This document shows positions 1 through 8,424 of a DNA stretch of 64,000 nucleotides, in pieces; the first letter of the stretch is position 1; each line of letters starts with the position of its first letter. Where the stretch lies: contig NZ_JAENKO010000019.1 in NCBI RefSeq assembly GCF_016599145.1, positions 1-64,000 of the forward strand, written 5' to 3'. Position numbers and translations under genes: made by a program. The stretch comes from Tomitella cavernea (GTDB lineage: Bacteria > Actinomycetota > Actinomycetes > Mycobacteriales > Mycobacteriaceae). The notes under the pieces are model-generated. The model was not told the DNA's origin. It was given only the letters and a program-made list of their open reading frames with translations, and did not search any database.

Positions 1-10
1 CGACGCACGG

Positions 11-48
11 CGCCGCCCCCGCCGGCGACGAAGCCGGCGGGGGCGGCG
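11..48. terminator. GC-rich perfect hairpin
   Basis: Perfect 16-bp inverted repeat (arms 11-26 and 33-48) with a six-base loop gacgaa. It lies just after the stop codon of the first tiny gene at 98, in that gene's direction of transcription, so it probably ends the three-gene cluster. No T-run follows, which is usual for actinobacterial terminators. Confidence 0.6.
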
Positions 49-97
49 GCCGGACGGCGCGGAAGCGGCCGGCCTGACACGCGGACGCGCCGCGCGG

Positions 98-277
98 TCA
101 GCTCAGCCCGGAAATCGAGTCGAACAACCCCGAGCTGCCCAAGCCGGAGCTGCCCAGCCCGAGATCGGTGCTGCCGAGCCCCGACTGCGCGAGCGCGGTA
201 CTGCTGCCGGCGCTGAAGAGTTGGAAGATCACGTTGATGGTGACCGGCGTGTCCCCCGAGACGACGTTGTTGGGCAC
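98..277 (-). CDS. Small QLF-GSS family peptide 1 (59 aa)
   Basis: Unrecognised. A GTG start with AGGA four bases upstream opens a 59-residue frame. It shares with the next two small genes an N-terminal segment ending in QLFSAGSS (residues 19-26). The C-terminal half is a Gly-Ser-Leu repeat (GLGSTDLGLGSSGLGSSGLF, residues 33-52). There is no signal peptide or cysteine, and the central part could form a short amphipathic helix. It is the last and longest of three tandem paralogues, followed by a strong hairpin. The size, missing signal peptide and Gly/Ser/Leu content loosely recall the small cell-wall channel peptides of corynebacteria (PorA/PorH). That resemblance is compositional only, not homology. 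Confidence 0.65.
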   Translation of the reverse strand: MPNNVVSGDTPVTINVIFQLFSAGSSTALAQSGLGSTDLGLGSSGLGSSGLFDSISGLS

Positions 278-374
278 GGTGTCCTGCTTTCTTGTGGTGT
301 GACTGGTGGTGCAGCGGGGGCCGGGTGCGGTGCCGGGAGACCGGCGGCGGCCCGGGCCGGGAGGCCACGCGGCT

Positions 375-533
375 CTAGACGAGGCCTGCCGGAGTGCCGC
401 CGTCGACCGGGCCGGTATCCCCCGGAGTGGTCACGGCGTTGCCGTTGCCCACCGAGCTGCTTCCCATGTTGAACAGCTGAAGGATGACGTTCGAGACCGC
501 GGCGATCGCGCCGCTGGTAGGGCCGTTGATCAC
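375..533 (-). CDS. Small QLF-GSS family peptide 2 (52 aa)
   Basis: Unrecognised. The frame starts at a GTG preceded by AGGAG with a five-base spacer and encodes 52 residues. Residues 1-18 are Gly/Ala/Ile/Val-rich, followed by LQLFNMGSS (residues 18-26), the core shared with its two neighbours. The tail (residues 27-52) is polar and rich in Gly, Thr, Pro and Asp, unlike the tails of the other two. The 97-115 bp gaps either side hold GC-rich short palindromes but no other frame. Conservation of the core with divergent tails, and a ribosome-binding site on each copy, argue that the genes are real. Confidence 0.65.
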   Translation of the reverse strand: MINGPTSGAIAAVSNVILQLFNMGSSSVGNGNAVTTPGDTGPVDGGTPAGLV

Positions 534-648
534 GGATACTCCTGAACTGTGTGAGGCGGGCGCCGGGCCGGGCGGGCGGTCGTCGGAGAACTGCGAATCC
601 GGCGACGACGCGCTGCCCCGGCCCGGCGCTTCCGCTCGGGAGCGGAGG

Positions 649-768
649 TCAGCTGGCGAACAGGCCGCCGCCGTCCTGCGAACCCGTTCCGCTGCTGCCG
701 GCGTTGAAGAGCTGGAGCAGGGTCTCGAGCATGACAGCGATGACACCGTTGTTCTGGCCGTTGTTCAC
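649..768 (-). CDS. Small QLF-GSS family peptide 3 (39 aa)
   Basis: Unrecognised. First and shortest of the three tandem peptides. A GTG start follows GAAAGG at an eight-base spacing. The N-terminus is Asn/Gly-rich, residues 8-20 are hydrophobic, and the core LLQLFNAGSS spans residues 17-26, with a short Gly-rich tail. It would be the promoter-proximal gene. A small hairpin (800-804 with 808-812) sits in its leader. A hairpin-forming sequence (632-636 with 641-645) lies at its 3' end and may process or partly terminate the transcript. No annotated family is recognised. Confidence 0.65.
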   Translation of the reverse strand: MNNGQNNGVIAVMLETLLQLFNAGSSGTGSQDGGGLFAS

Positions 769-1147
769 GTTGTTGCCTTTCGTAGCGGAAATGTGTCGTG
801 GTGCTTGGCACCGCGATCAGTTCTATCCGCCTGCCCGGTAGCAGCGTAAGCCCCACGGACGATCGTTCAGATATCTCTTAAAACACGATGTGACGGCTCA
901 CAGCGGGGCTTGCCCGGCCAGCACCGTGGTGCATATGCAAGGACGAGAACACGTTCTGGCCATCAGGACGAATGTCCTATACAATGGTCTCGATATTGTG
1001 ATGTGAGTCACTTCTCGTAACGTTCGCGCAACCCGTGACGATGCATACCGTTCCGGGCCACCGGAAGGCCTTGCTGGTACCGGGCGCGTCGCAGTGCCGC
1101 CGGCGTCGCGGAGAAGTCTCACGGACTACCGACCACGGGGGGTCGAG
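769..1147. other. Divergent intergenic region
   Basis: 379 bp between the leftward small-peptide genes and the rightward PucR-type regulator. It is visibly more AT-rich than its surroundings. It contains a small inverted repeat aggac-gaat-gtcct (965-978) beside a tatacaat-like stretch (978-985), candidate regulator and -10 elements. On the minus strand TTACGC and TAGAAC hexamers 18 bp apart are a weak candidate promoter for the peptides. No further gene is seen. Confidence 0.4.
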
Positions 1148-2449
1148 ATGACACGAACCGCGATGGACCGCGGCCGCACCATGATGCTCAACGGCAGGCC
1201 CGCCTCGCATGCGCTGGCGGACTCCACCGCACTGGCCGAGGAGGTTCTGCAGCACCACGCCACCACCAGCACCGACTACCGCCTCTACCGGATGGCGGAC
1301 GTGCACGCGGACATCGTCCGCTCGCTGGCCGCCGGGTTCCGCCTGGCCGCGCGCCTGCTCGACGGCGGCCCGCTGCCCACGGAGGACGAACTCTCCGGGA
1401 TTTTCACGCTGATCGCAGAGAAGGCGCTGGTGGGCGTCCCCCTCAGCGCCATGATGGCGCTGACCGATGAGACCGTCGGCAAGCTCCGCTCCACCGTCCT
1501 CGCCCCGGCGGACGCTCACGACAACGAAGACCTGCGCGAGATCAACGACCGCATCTTCGCCTTCGCCCAGCACATCCACACCACGATCCCTCTCTGCTAC
1601 ATCAATGCCGCACGCCGCACCGGCGGCCCCGACACTGCGTCGTCGCTTGCGGAGGCGCTGCTGGCGGGGCGGGCGCCGGCGGAGGACGTTCCCCGTGGCT
1701 ACCTCGTAGCGCGGCTGGTGGTGGATCCGTGGTCGTCGGCGGACACCGCCACGCCCGCGATGACCGGGCCGCCGCGCACGCGCGTGAATGGTCCTGGGAC
1801 AGTCCCGCCACATCTCGCGATCAAGGCCGGTCACGATCTCGACGAGGCCGGCCGCCAGCTCGCCGCGGCGTTCCCCGGGACGCTCATCGCGCCCGCCCCC
1901 CACCGAGGGCTGCTACTCGCACAGGCGCCCGTCGATGCGCTGCGCGATGTGCTGCGCGAGATCGGCACCGTCCTGGGAGCGGAGATCACCGCGGTGACCG
2001 ACACGGTGGCGACGGCCAAGATCCCCCGTGCGGCGGAGGACACCCGGGAGCTCGCACGGATCGTCACCCGTCTGCGATACCCGGCCGGCGTCTACACGTT
2101 CGGCGACCTCGCGGTGGAGTACCAGCTCACCCGCCCGGGGCCGGGCCGCGACCGGCTCGCGGCCGCGCTCGATCCGCTCACCGCCAATGCGGGGCTGATA
2201 GAGACGCTGGGCGTGCACATCGGCAACAATCTGGACCGGAGGCGCACCGCCACCGCTCTGGGCCTGCACCCGAACACCGTCGACCATCGGCTCAAGCGCA
2301 TCGCCAAGCTCACCGGGCACGACCCGACGCGACCGCACGGCCTGCGGCACCTGCATGCGGCCACCGTGATCGACAGGTTCCTGCAGGCGCCGATGCCTCG
2401 CGCCGCCCACCTGGAGCAGGCGGGCGGCACCCGCCTCAGCAGCCGATGA
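1148..2449 (+). CDS. PucR/CdaR-type transcriptional regulator
   Basis: 433 residues from the ATG at 1148, preceded by a G-rich Shine-Dalgarno-like stretch; a longer frame from 1094 is possible but lacks a ribosome-binding site. Residues about 360-395 ([19 protein letters not shown] and flanks) match the C-terminal PucR-type helix-turn-helix, in which the element begins 'N..R..TA..L..H.NT...RL'. The N-terminal ~190 residues are helical, as in actinobacterial PucR-like regulators that carry an RsbR-like or GGDEF-like sensing part. The effector and target are unknown. Its position opposite the small-peptide genes makes them candidate targets. The 3' end overlaps glyS by 14 bp, convergently. Confidence 0.8.
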   Translation: MTRTAMDRGRTMMLNGRPASHALADSTALAEEVLQHHATTSTDYRLYRMADVHADIVRSLAAGFRLAARLLDGGPLPTEDELSGIFTLIAEKALVGVPLSAMMALTDETVGKLRSTVLAPADAHDNEDLREINDRIFAFAQHIHTTIPLCYINAARRTGGPDTASSLAEALLAGRAPAEDVPRGYLVARLVVDPWSSADTATPAMTGPPRTRVNGPGTVPPHLAIKAGHDLDEAGRQLAAAFPGTLIAPAPHRGLLLAQAPVDALRDVLREIGTVLGAEITAVTDTVATAKIPRAAEDTRELARIVTRLRYPAGVYTFGDLAVEYQLTRPGPGRDRLAAALDPLTANAGLIETLGVHIGNNLDRRRTATALGLHPNTVDHRLKRIAKLTGHDPTRPHGLRHLHAATVIDRFLQAPMPRAAHLEQAGGTRLSSR

Positions 2450-3830
2450 GACGCTGGGCCAGATAGCCCTCCACCTGGTCCAGCGCGATGCGCTCCTGCG
2501 CCATCGAATCACGCTCGCGGATGGTCACAGCCTGGTCTTCGAGCGTGTCGAAGTCGACTGTGATGCAGAACGGTGTGCCCACCTCGTCCTGGCGGCGGTA
2601 GCGGCGGCCGATGGCCCCCGCATCGTCGAAGTCGACGTTCCAGTTGCGGCGCAGCTGCCGCGCGAGGTCCTTCGCCTTGGGCGTGAGATCCGCGTTGCGG
2701 CTCAGCGGCAGCACCGCGGCCTTCACCGGCGCGAGCCTGCGGTCCAGTCGCAGCACCGTGCGCTTGTCCACCCCGCCCTTGGCGTTGGGCGCCTCGTCCT
2801 CCGTGTACGCGTCGACGAGGAAGGCCATCAGCGACCTGCCCAGCCCTGCCGCCGGCTCGATGACGTACGGCGTGTAGCGCTCGCCGGCCGCCTGGTCGTA
2901 GAAGCTCAGGTCCGCACCCGAGTGCTCGCTGTGCGTCGAGAGGTCGAAGTCCGTCCGGTTGGCGACGCCCTCGAGCTCGCCCCACTCACTGCCGGCGAAC
3001 TCGAACCGGTACTCGATGTCGATGGTGCTCTTGGAATAGTGCGAGAGCTTCTCGGCCGGGTGCTCGTAGAGCCGGAGGTTGTCCTTGTTGATGCCGAGAT
3101 CGGTGTACCAGGCGAACCGCTGGTCGATCCAGTACTTGTGCCAGGTCTCGTCCTCGCCGGGCTTGACGAAGAACTCCATCTCCATCTGCTCGAACTCGCG
3201 TGTGCGGAAGATGAAGTTGCCAGGCGTGATCTCGTTGCGGAAGCTCTTGCCGATCTGGCCGATCCCGAACGGCGGCTTCTTGCGCGCCGTGTTGAGCACG
3301 TTCGCGAAGTTGACGAAGATCCCCTGGGCGGTCTCCGGGCGCAGGTAGTGCAGCCCTTCCTCGCTCTCCACCGGCCCGAGGAAGGTCTTGAGCATCATGT
3401 TGAAGTCGCGCGGTTCCGTCCACTGCCCCTTTGTGCCGCAGTCCGGGCAGCCGAGCAGGTCCATGGCCACGGTGTCCGGGTCGTCGATCCCGTGCTTGGC
3501 GGCGTACGCCTCCTGCAGGTGGTCCTGCCGGTGCCGCTTGTGGCAGTTGAGGCACTCCACGAGCGGATCGTTGAACACCGCGAGGTGACCGGAGGCGACC
3601 CACACCGGGCGCGGCAGGATCACCGACGAGTCGATTCCGACCGTGTCGTCGCGGCCGGTGATCATGCTCCGCCACCACTGACGCTTGATGTTCTCCTTGA
3701 GCTCGACGCCCAGGGGGCCGTAGTCCCAGGCAGAGCGGGTTCCGCCGTAGATCTCGCCGCTCGGGAACACCAGGCCGCGACGCTTGGCCAGGTTGACGAC
3801 GGTGTCGATACGGTTGGACTTGCCTGCCAC
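2436..3830 (-). CDS. glyS: Glycyl-tRNA synthetase (alpha2 type)
   Basis: Class II aminoacyl-tRNA synthetase charging tRNA-Gly in the cytosol. From the GTG at 3830 the protein has 464 residues, the usual length for the single-chain bacterial/archaeal type, and begins right before the conserved [12 protein letters not shown] segment. A GGCAGG ribosome site lies seven bases upstream. A CxxC pair (CLNC near residue 90, CPDC near 128) forms the zinc insertion. Motif 2 (FRNEITPG near residue 198) and the C-terminal anticodon-binding domain are intact. Divergent from smtB-zur, the same arrangement as in M. tuberculosis. No T-box leader is visible upstream. Confidence 0.97.
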   Translation of the reverse strand: MAGKSNRIDTVVNLAKRRGLVFPSGEIYGGTRSAWDYGPLGVELKENIKRQWWRSMITGRDDTVGIDSSVILPRPVWVASGHLAVFNDPLVECLNCHKRHRQDHLQEAYAAKHGIDDPDTVAMDLLGCPDCGTKGQWTEPRDFNMMLKTFLGPVESEEGLHYLRPETAQGIFVNFANVLNTARKKPPFGIGQIGKSFRNEITPGNFIFRTREFEQMEMEFFVKPGEDETWHKYWIDQRFAWYTDLGINKDNLRLYEHPAEKLSHYSKSTIDIEYRFEFAGSEWGELEGVANRTDFDLSTHSEHSGADLSFYDQAAGERYTPYVIEPAAGLGRSLMAFLVDAYTEDEAPNAKGGVDKRTVLRLDRRLAPVKAAVLPLSRNADLTPKAKDLARQLRRNWNVDFDDAGAIGRRYRRQDEVGTPFCITVDFDTLEDQAVTIRERDSMAQERIALDQVEGYLAQRLIGC

Positions 3831-3959
3831 TGACTTACCTGCCAATCGGGGTGAGCTTAGAGGTGCGGGGCCGCGGCGCGAGCGCGCTCGCGACACCCGC
3901 TCAGCCTATCGGGTGGCGCCGCAGCCTACGGATACCACCCGCCGCAGGACACCCTCGCA

Positions 3960-3996
3960 TTGACATGCATGAGAATGCATATGAGAATGATTTGCA
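3960..3996 (+). promoter_or_regulatory. smtB-zur leaderless promoter with Zur-like box
   Basis: A perfect TTGACA (3960-3965) is followed after 17 bp by GAGAAT (3983-3988). Seven bases later comes the ATG of smtB (3996), so the transcript probably starts on the start codon and is leaderless. TGAGAATGATTTGCA (3982-3996) differs at two of 15 positions from the mycobacterial Zur palindrome TGAAAATGATTTTCA as I recall it, and covers the -10 element and start codon. A second weaker half-match overlaps at 3970-3984. Binding here would block transcription, giving zinc autoregulation. Confidence 0.65.
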
Positions 3997-4400
3997 TGAC
4001 GACAGCGCAGTTGCACGACGACCGACCCCCTCGGCACGACCCGGGCCGCACCGACCACCGACGGTCGGCCGAGGCTCCGGATGCGGCGCTGCTCGATGCG
4101 GCCGGTGCCCTGCTCCGTGCGCTGTCCGCACCAGCCAGGATGGCCATCGTCCTGCGGCTGCGCGAGAACGATTGCTGCGTCCACGATCTTGTCGACGCGC
4201 TCGGGCTGCCGCAGCCACTCGTGAGCCAGCACCTGCGCGTACTGAAGTCGTCGGGCGTGGTCACGGGCGAACGCGCCGGCCGGGAAGTGCGCTACCACCT
4301 GATGGACGAGCACCTCGCGCACATCGTGACCGACGCGCTCGAGCACGCCGACGAGCTGCAATCGCAGCCGGTGGACGCCGAGGACGGGGGCGCATCGTGA
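3996..4400 (+). CDS. smtB: ArsR/SmtB-family zinc-sensing repressor
   Basis: 134-residue winged-helix repressor, the size of mycobacterial SmtB (Rv2358). Helix 5 carries the zinc-sensor pattern D-x-H-x10-H-x-x-E within DEHLAHIVTDALEHADE. A second possible metal site is the DCCVHDL segment at the position used for thiol ligands in CadC/ArsR. The recognition helix is QPLVSQHLRVLK. The ATG at 3996 is chosen because the promoter spacing makes it the transcript's first codon; in-frame TTG at 3960 is the -35 box itself. In mycobacteria SmtB releases DNA when zinc binds and controls the downstream zur gene, with which it overlaps by 4 bp here. Confidence 0.9.
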   Translation: MTTAQLHDDRPPRHDPGRTDHRRSAEAPDAALLDAAGALLRALSAPARMAIVLRLRENDCCVHDLVDALGLPQPLVSQHLRVLKSSGVVTGERAGREVRYHLMDEHLAHIVTDALEHADELQSQPVDAEDGGAS

Positions 4401-4810
4401 CCACCGCCGGCCGCCCCGCCGTCGGCGTGCGGGCCACTAAGCAGCGCAGCGCGATCACCGCGATGCTCGAGGAGATCACGGACTTCCGGTCCGCGCAGGA
4501 TCTGCACGACGAGCTGCGGCGCCGCGGCGCGGCGATCTCGCTGACCACCGTGTACCGAACGATGCAGTCGCTGGTCGACTCCGGCGAGGTCGACGTGCTG
4601 CGCACCGACACCGGCGAATCCGTCTACCGCCGTTGCTCGTCCGGGCACCACCACCACCTGGTGTGCCGGCGCTGCGGCTACACCGTGGAGATCGACGGCC
4701 CCACTGTGGAGGCGTGGACACGCACGGTGGCCGCCGAACACGGATTCACCGAGCCGGGGCACACCCTGGAGGTGTTCGGTGTCTGCTCCGAGTGCGCTGG
4801 CGCCGGCTGA
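4397..4810 (+). CDS. zur: Zinc uptake regulator, Fur family
   Basis: 137-residue Fur-family repressor starting at a GTG that overlaps the smtB stop (GTGA), so the two are translationally coupled. The N-terminal helix-turn-helix (residues about 10-70) ends in TTVYRTMQSLVDSGEVD. The metal-binding half has the His-rich SGHHHHLVCRRCG and a C-terminal CSEC, giving the two CxxC pairs of the structural zinc site plus regulatory histidines. Zur with bound zinc represses zinc import and alternative ribosomal protein genes. It is ordered after smtB as in mycobacteria (Rv2359/FurB). Confidence 0.93.
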   Translation: MTTAGRPAVGVRATKQRSAITAMLEEITDFRSAQDLHDELRRRGAAISLTTVYRTMQSLVDSGEVDVLRTDTGESVYRRCSSGHHHHLVCRRCGYTVEIDGPTVEAWTRTVAAEHGFTEPGHTLEVFGVCSECAGAG

Positions 4811-4844
4811 CCCGCGCACCGGCGGGATCACAGCATCGGCCGGG

Positions 4845-6479
4845 TCACTCCCCTGCGCCCGCAGGATCAGGAATCTCGTGCGGCCGGTACCGCGGCAGGC
4901 GCGACGCCGGCAGGATCGCGGTGGCGCTGAGGATGGCGAGCACCAGCAGCCCGAACTTGAGCGTCCGCAGCCGCACGTCCTCGTTCACCTCCACAGCTCG
5001 GTCGATCTGCTGCGGCGAGGCGTCGGTGGTCGATGCCAGGTGCTCGCGCAGCTGGTCGTTGCGGACGAAGTCGACCTTGTCCAGGTCCACCTGCGCCACG
5101 AGTGAATCGGGAACACCCGTCTGATGCGCGACAGCGTTACCGATGCCGATCGACAGCAGCGACACCAGGATGGCGCCGATGACCGCCGTCCCCACCGCCG
5201 AGGCGAGGTTCTGCGTGGTGCCGCGGATGGAGCCGACGTCGCCCGCGAGCTCCTTGGGGGCGCTCGTGACGAGCACGTTGAACACGAGCGTCACCAGGGC
5301 GCCCTGGCCGATGCCGAACACGATCAGGCCGATGATCGTCGGCGCGGTCTCCCAGTTGTTGCTCACCACGTATGCCAGCCACACCAGCGCCGCGGTGGTG
5401 AGGACGAACGACGCCACGCCGATCACGCGCGGGCTGAACCGCTTGTAGAAGCGCACGACCAGCGTGGCGGTGATGAAGACGGTGAGGTTGAACGGCAGCA
5501 TCGCCAGTGACGTGTCGAACGCGCTGCGCCCCTGCACGATCTGGATGTACAGCGGCACAGTGAAGTTGAGTGCGGCCTCAATGGCAACGACGATGAACAT
5601 CGCGTAAACGGCGGCGCGCTCACCGGACGAGCCCAGCACCGACAGGTCCACCAGCGGGGTCTTTCCCGCCCGCACCCGCGCGCGCGTCCACAGGAAGAAT
5701 CCTTGGCCGACGATGAGCCCGATGAGCACCAGCAGCGGGGCGGGCGACACGCCGACGACGTCGAACGGCGCGTCCGGCGACGCGAACCACACGCCCCACG
5801 CATTGAGGTTCTGGAATCCGACGGTGATGAGCACGATCGACGCGCCGATGAGCGCCGCGGCGACGAAGTCGATGTCGATTCCCGCATCGCCCTCATCGCC
5901 GCGCAGCGTGAAACTGAGCAGGAAGACGACGACGGCGATGCCCAGCACGATAGCGAACGACGGGCGCCAGCCGACGGTGCTGGCGAGCGCGCCGCCGATG
6001 AGGAATGCGCTCACGCCGGACAACGCGCGCGCGGACCCGAGCGAACCGACCGCCGTGGCCTGCTGGCTCCCGCGGTAGTTCTCCGCGATGAGCGCCACCA
6101 GCGCGGGCACGATGATCGCCGCCGAGGCCCCCGCGAGGCCCTGGCCCACGATCGCCCACCCGACGCTGGGCGCGACGAGCATGATCACCGACGACACGGC
6201 GAACAACACGATCACCGCGCGGAACACTCGCAGCCAGCCCAGACGCTGACCGGTCTTGGCGCCCACCATCACCAGTGCGGCCACCACGAGCCCGTAGACG
6301 ACGATCGTGCCCGCCACCGTGGTCGGCGACGCGCCGAACGACTCGACCATCCCGCCCAAAGAGACCGGCAGCACGGCCACGTTGAACGACATGAGCATCT
6401 GCGCAAGGAACAGGCCGATCATCGGCGTCCACGGAGCACGTTCTGCAATGTCCTCCGGTACTGCGGTCGACGTGCTCAT
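4845..6479 (-). CDS. MFS drug exporter, DHA2 (14-TM) family
   Basis: 544-residue integral membrane protein with about 14 hydrophobic segments and the DHA2 (EmrB/QacA) layout, a proton-driven exporter of toxic compounds. The start at 6479 is chosen because AAGGA lies nine bases upstream and the first helix follows at residue 17. A large extracytoplasmic loop after the last paired helices (the part beginning AHQTGVPDSLVAQ) precedes the final membrane segment, as in actinobacterial homologues. The 5' region is the debris of a glutaminase gene, so the promoter lies within that remnant. The substrate cannot be inferred. Confidence 0.85.
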   Translation of the reverse strand: MSTSTAVPEDIAERAPWTPMIGLFLAQMLMSFNVAVLPVSLGGMVESFGASPTTVAGTIVVYGLVVAALVMVGAKTGQRLGWLRVFRAVIVLFAVSSVIMLVAPSVGWAIVGQGLAGASAAIIVPALVALIAENYRGSQQATAVGSLGSARALSGVSAFLIGGALASTVGWRPSFAIVLGIAVVVFLLSFTLRGDEGDAGIDIDFVAAALIGASIVLITVGFQNLNAWGVWFASPDAPFDVVGVSPAPLLVLIGLIVGQGFFLWTRARVRAGKTPLVDLSVLGSSGERAAVYAMFIVVAIEAALNFTVPLYIQIVQGRSAFDTSLAMLPFNLTVFITATLVVRFYKRFSPRVIGVASFVLTTAALVWLAYVVSNNWETAPTIIGLIVFGIGQGALVTLVFNVLVTSAPKELAGDVGSIRGTTQNLASAVGTAVIGAILVSLLSIGIGNAVAHQTGVPDSLVAQVDLDKVDFVRNDQLREHLASTTDASPQQIDRAVEVNEDVRLRTLKFGLLVLAILSATAILPASRLPRYRPHEIPDPAGAGE

Positions 6480-6503
6480 ACTGTGCCGTCCTTCCCTCGG
6501 TCG

Positions 6504-7005
6504 TCCCCCCGCCGCATCATGCGCGGTGACGCGCGCCGAGCACTGCCGCGCGTAGACGTCCACGAACGTGACGGGGTCCACTGCGATGCGACCGTGACTC
6601 TCCAGCAGCTGCGCAATGGCGCGGGTGCCCATCGCCCAGTTCGACCGCGATCACCGAGCCGAACGGAAGCCCCGTGTTGTCGACGCCGACCTGCTCGCGC
6701 ACAACCATGTGCCCGTGCGCCTCGCAGGCGAGCGCGAAGACGAACGGCGTGGAGATCGACTGGATCGTGAACGGGGCGCCGACGTCGCCGACCTCGTGGA
6801 CTTCGCCGTCGGTCTCGGTGACGGCGACGGCGAACAGATCGGGATCGGCCGCGGCGAGCATCGGAATGCAGTCGGCCACGGCCCCGTCCGCGAGTGGAAG
6901 GTACCGCCGGTGCGCGGCTGCGACGAGACCGTCGATCCGCACCGGCTCCGGCAGGGTGCAGGTGGACACCGCCTGGGCCACGTCGCGTAACTCTCTATGC
7001 ACCAC
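6504..7005 (-). pseudogene. glsA: Remnant of glutaminase A (serine-dependent)
   Basis: Two pieces of a GlsA-type glutaminase in different frames. The first (7005 down to about 6622, GTG start) covers the N-terminal third through DPDLFAVAVTETDG, the active-site region TIQSIST and GVDNTGLPFGSVIAVELG. It then runs directly into GTRAIAQLLESHGRI and FVDVYARQCSARVTAHDAA (6632-6504), which belong about 90-100 residues further on in intact enzymes, in another frame. The C-terminal ~100 residues are absent. The catalytic Ser-x-x-Lys motif reads SIST, so the lysine is also lost. Deletion plus frameshift plus truncation makes it non-functional. Confidence 0.85.
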
Positions 7006-7108
7006 GGCCTCTCACACGCTCGAACTACCGGACGGATTGTTGCACACCGCGGTACGCCCACGATGGGGATTCCACCGGGAGTCCCCCGTCGCCGGCGGAG
7101 CGCCCCGG

Positions 7109-7591
7109 CTATTCCTCCAGCGCCGCGAACACCGCACGCGCCTCCGCCACCCCGCCGAGCACCAGCAGAAGCATCGTCCGCAGCGGCTCGTCGTCTAGGC
7201 CGGAACCGGGGAACGCGTACTGCAAAACCACATCGGCGGTGGCCTTCCCGCCCTGGCGCACGGTGCGGATCGAGCCGAACTGCGCGCGTTCGCGCGCCGA
7301 GGCCAGCAACCCGCCGAGCCGATCGTCACCAGGGACGTCCCAGGCGACGACGCAGGTCACCGAGACCATCTCGAGCCCGTCGGCGATCTGCGCCACGTGC
7401 ACTGCGCACGGAGCGCCACCGAAGTGGAAGCTCACCGAGCCGTCGCCGTTCGACCCCTTCGCCGGCGACTGCACCTCGTCGTCCGCGAGGGCCAACAGCC
7501 CGCGCGCAACCCGTCCGCGCAGCCGTGCGACCGCGTCCACGTGGGCACCCTCGTCGGCGCCGTCCTCGGGGTCGCCTGGCAGGCGGCTCAC
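7109..7591 (-). CDS. Conserved hypothetical, YbjN-like (Rv2360c-type)
   Basis: 160-residue soluble protein of unknown function, starting at a GTG overlapping the uppS stop (GTGA). By position (between zur and uppS) it corresponds to M. tuberculosis Rv2360c. The pattern of alternating strands and a closing helix ([36 protein letters not shown]) resembles the YbjN/type III chaperone-like fold seen in many small actinobacterial proteins; that fold call is an inference. No catalytic motif, membrane segment or signal is visible. Coupling to uppS suggests co-expression rather than a known role. Confidence 0.7.
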   Translation of the reverse strand: MSRLPGDPEDGADEGAHVDAVARLRGRVARGLLALADDEVQSPAKGSNGDGSVSFHFGGAPCAVHVAQIADGLEMVSVTCVVAWDVPGDDRLGGLLASARERAQFGSIRTVRQGGKATADVVLQYAFPGSGLDDEPLRTMLLLVLGGVAEARAVFAALEE

Positions 7592-8424
7592 TTGACACCC
7601 CCGAACCGGCGGTCGCGCCGCGCGTATTCGAGGCAGGCAGACCACAGGTCGCGCCTGTCGAAATCGGGGAAGAGCGTGTCCTGGAAGACCAGCTCGGCGT
7701 AGGCGGACTGCCAGGGCAGGAAGTTGGACGTCCGCAGCTCGCCGGACGGCCGCAGGAACAGGTCCACGTCGGGCATGTCCGGCTCGTCCAGGTACCGCGC
7801 GAACGTCTTCTCTGTGATCTTCTCCGGGTCGATGCGCCCTGCCGCCGCCTCGCGTGCCAAGGCTTGGGCCGCGTCCGCGATCTCGGCACGCCCGCCGTAG
7901 TTGACGCACATGGTCAGGGTCATCACGGAGTTGCCCGCGGTGAGCTCCTCAGCGGCCTCGAGCTCGGTGATCACCGACTTCCACAACCGGGGTCTGCGCC
8001 CGGCCCAGCGCACGCGCACACCCATCTCGTTCATCTCGTCGCGGCGCCGGCGGATGACGTCGCGGTTGAAGCCCATCAGGAAGCGGACCTCCTCCGGGCT
8101 TCGCTTCCAGTTCTCCGTGGAGAAGGCATAGGCGGACAGGTGCGACACACCCATTTCGATGCACCCGCACACCGTGTCCATCAGGACCGCCTCGCCGCGC
8201 TCGTGCCCGGCTGTGCGCGGCAGGCCGCGCTCCCGCGCCCACCGCCCGTTGCCGTCCATCACCAAAGCGACGTGGCGGGGCACGAGCGCGGCGGGGATGT
8301 CGGGCGGCGTCGCGCCGGAGGGGTGCGGGTCCGGTGGCCGTGGCGCCGCGGCAGGGCCCGGACCCGCGGCGGCCGTCTCAGCGCCCGTCCGCCGCGTTCG
8401 TCGTCGCTGGATCACGCACCTCAT
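7588..8424 (-). CDS. uppS: Decaprenyl diphosphate synthase (cis-prenyltransferase)
   Basis: 278-residue UPP synthase family enzyme making the long Z-prenyl diphosphate that carries peptidoglycan and arabinogalactan precursors. The family signature [13 protein letters not shown] is near residue 51, with the catalytic Asp in MDGNGRWA. Also intact are [11 protein letters not shown], the [18 protein letters not shown] substrate loop and the C-terminal [12 protein letters not shown]. An N-terminal Pro/Ala/Arg-rich extension of about 45 residues precedes the domain, as in Rv2361c. The ATG at 8424 overlaps recO by 47 bp. Confidence 0.94.
   Translation of the reverse strand: MRCVIQRRRTRRTGAETAAAGPGPAAAPRPPDPHPSGATPPDIPAALVPRHVALVMDGNGRWARERGLPRTAGHERGEAVLMDTVCGCIEMGVSHLSAYAFSTENWKRSPEEVRFLMGFNRDVIRRRRDEMNEMGVRVRWAGRRPRLWKSVITELEAAEELTAGNSVMTLTMCVNYGGRAEIADAAQALAREAAAGRIDPEKITEKTFARYLDEPDMPDVDLFLRPSGELRTSNFLPWQSAYAELVFQDTLFPDFDRRDLWSACLEYARRDRRFGGVK

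Noticed and set aside
3831-3959. T-box riboswitch for glyS
   Set aside because: The region is only ~130 bp shared with a divergent promoter and shows no T-box consensus or specifier structure.
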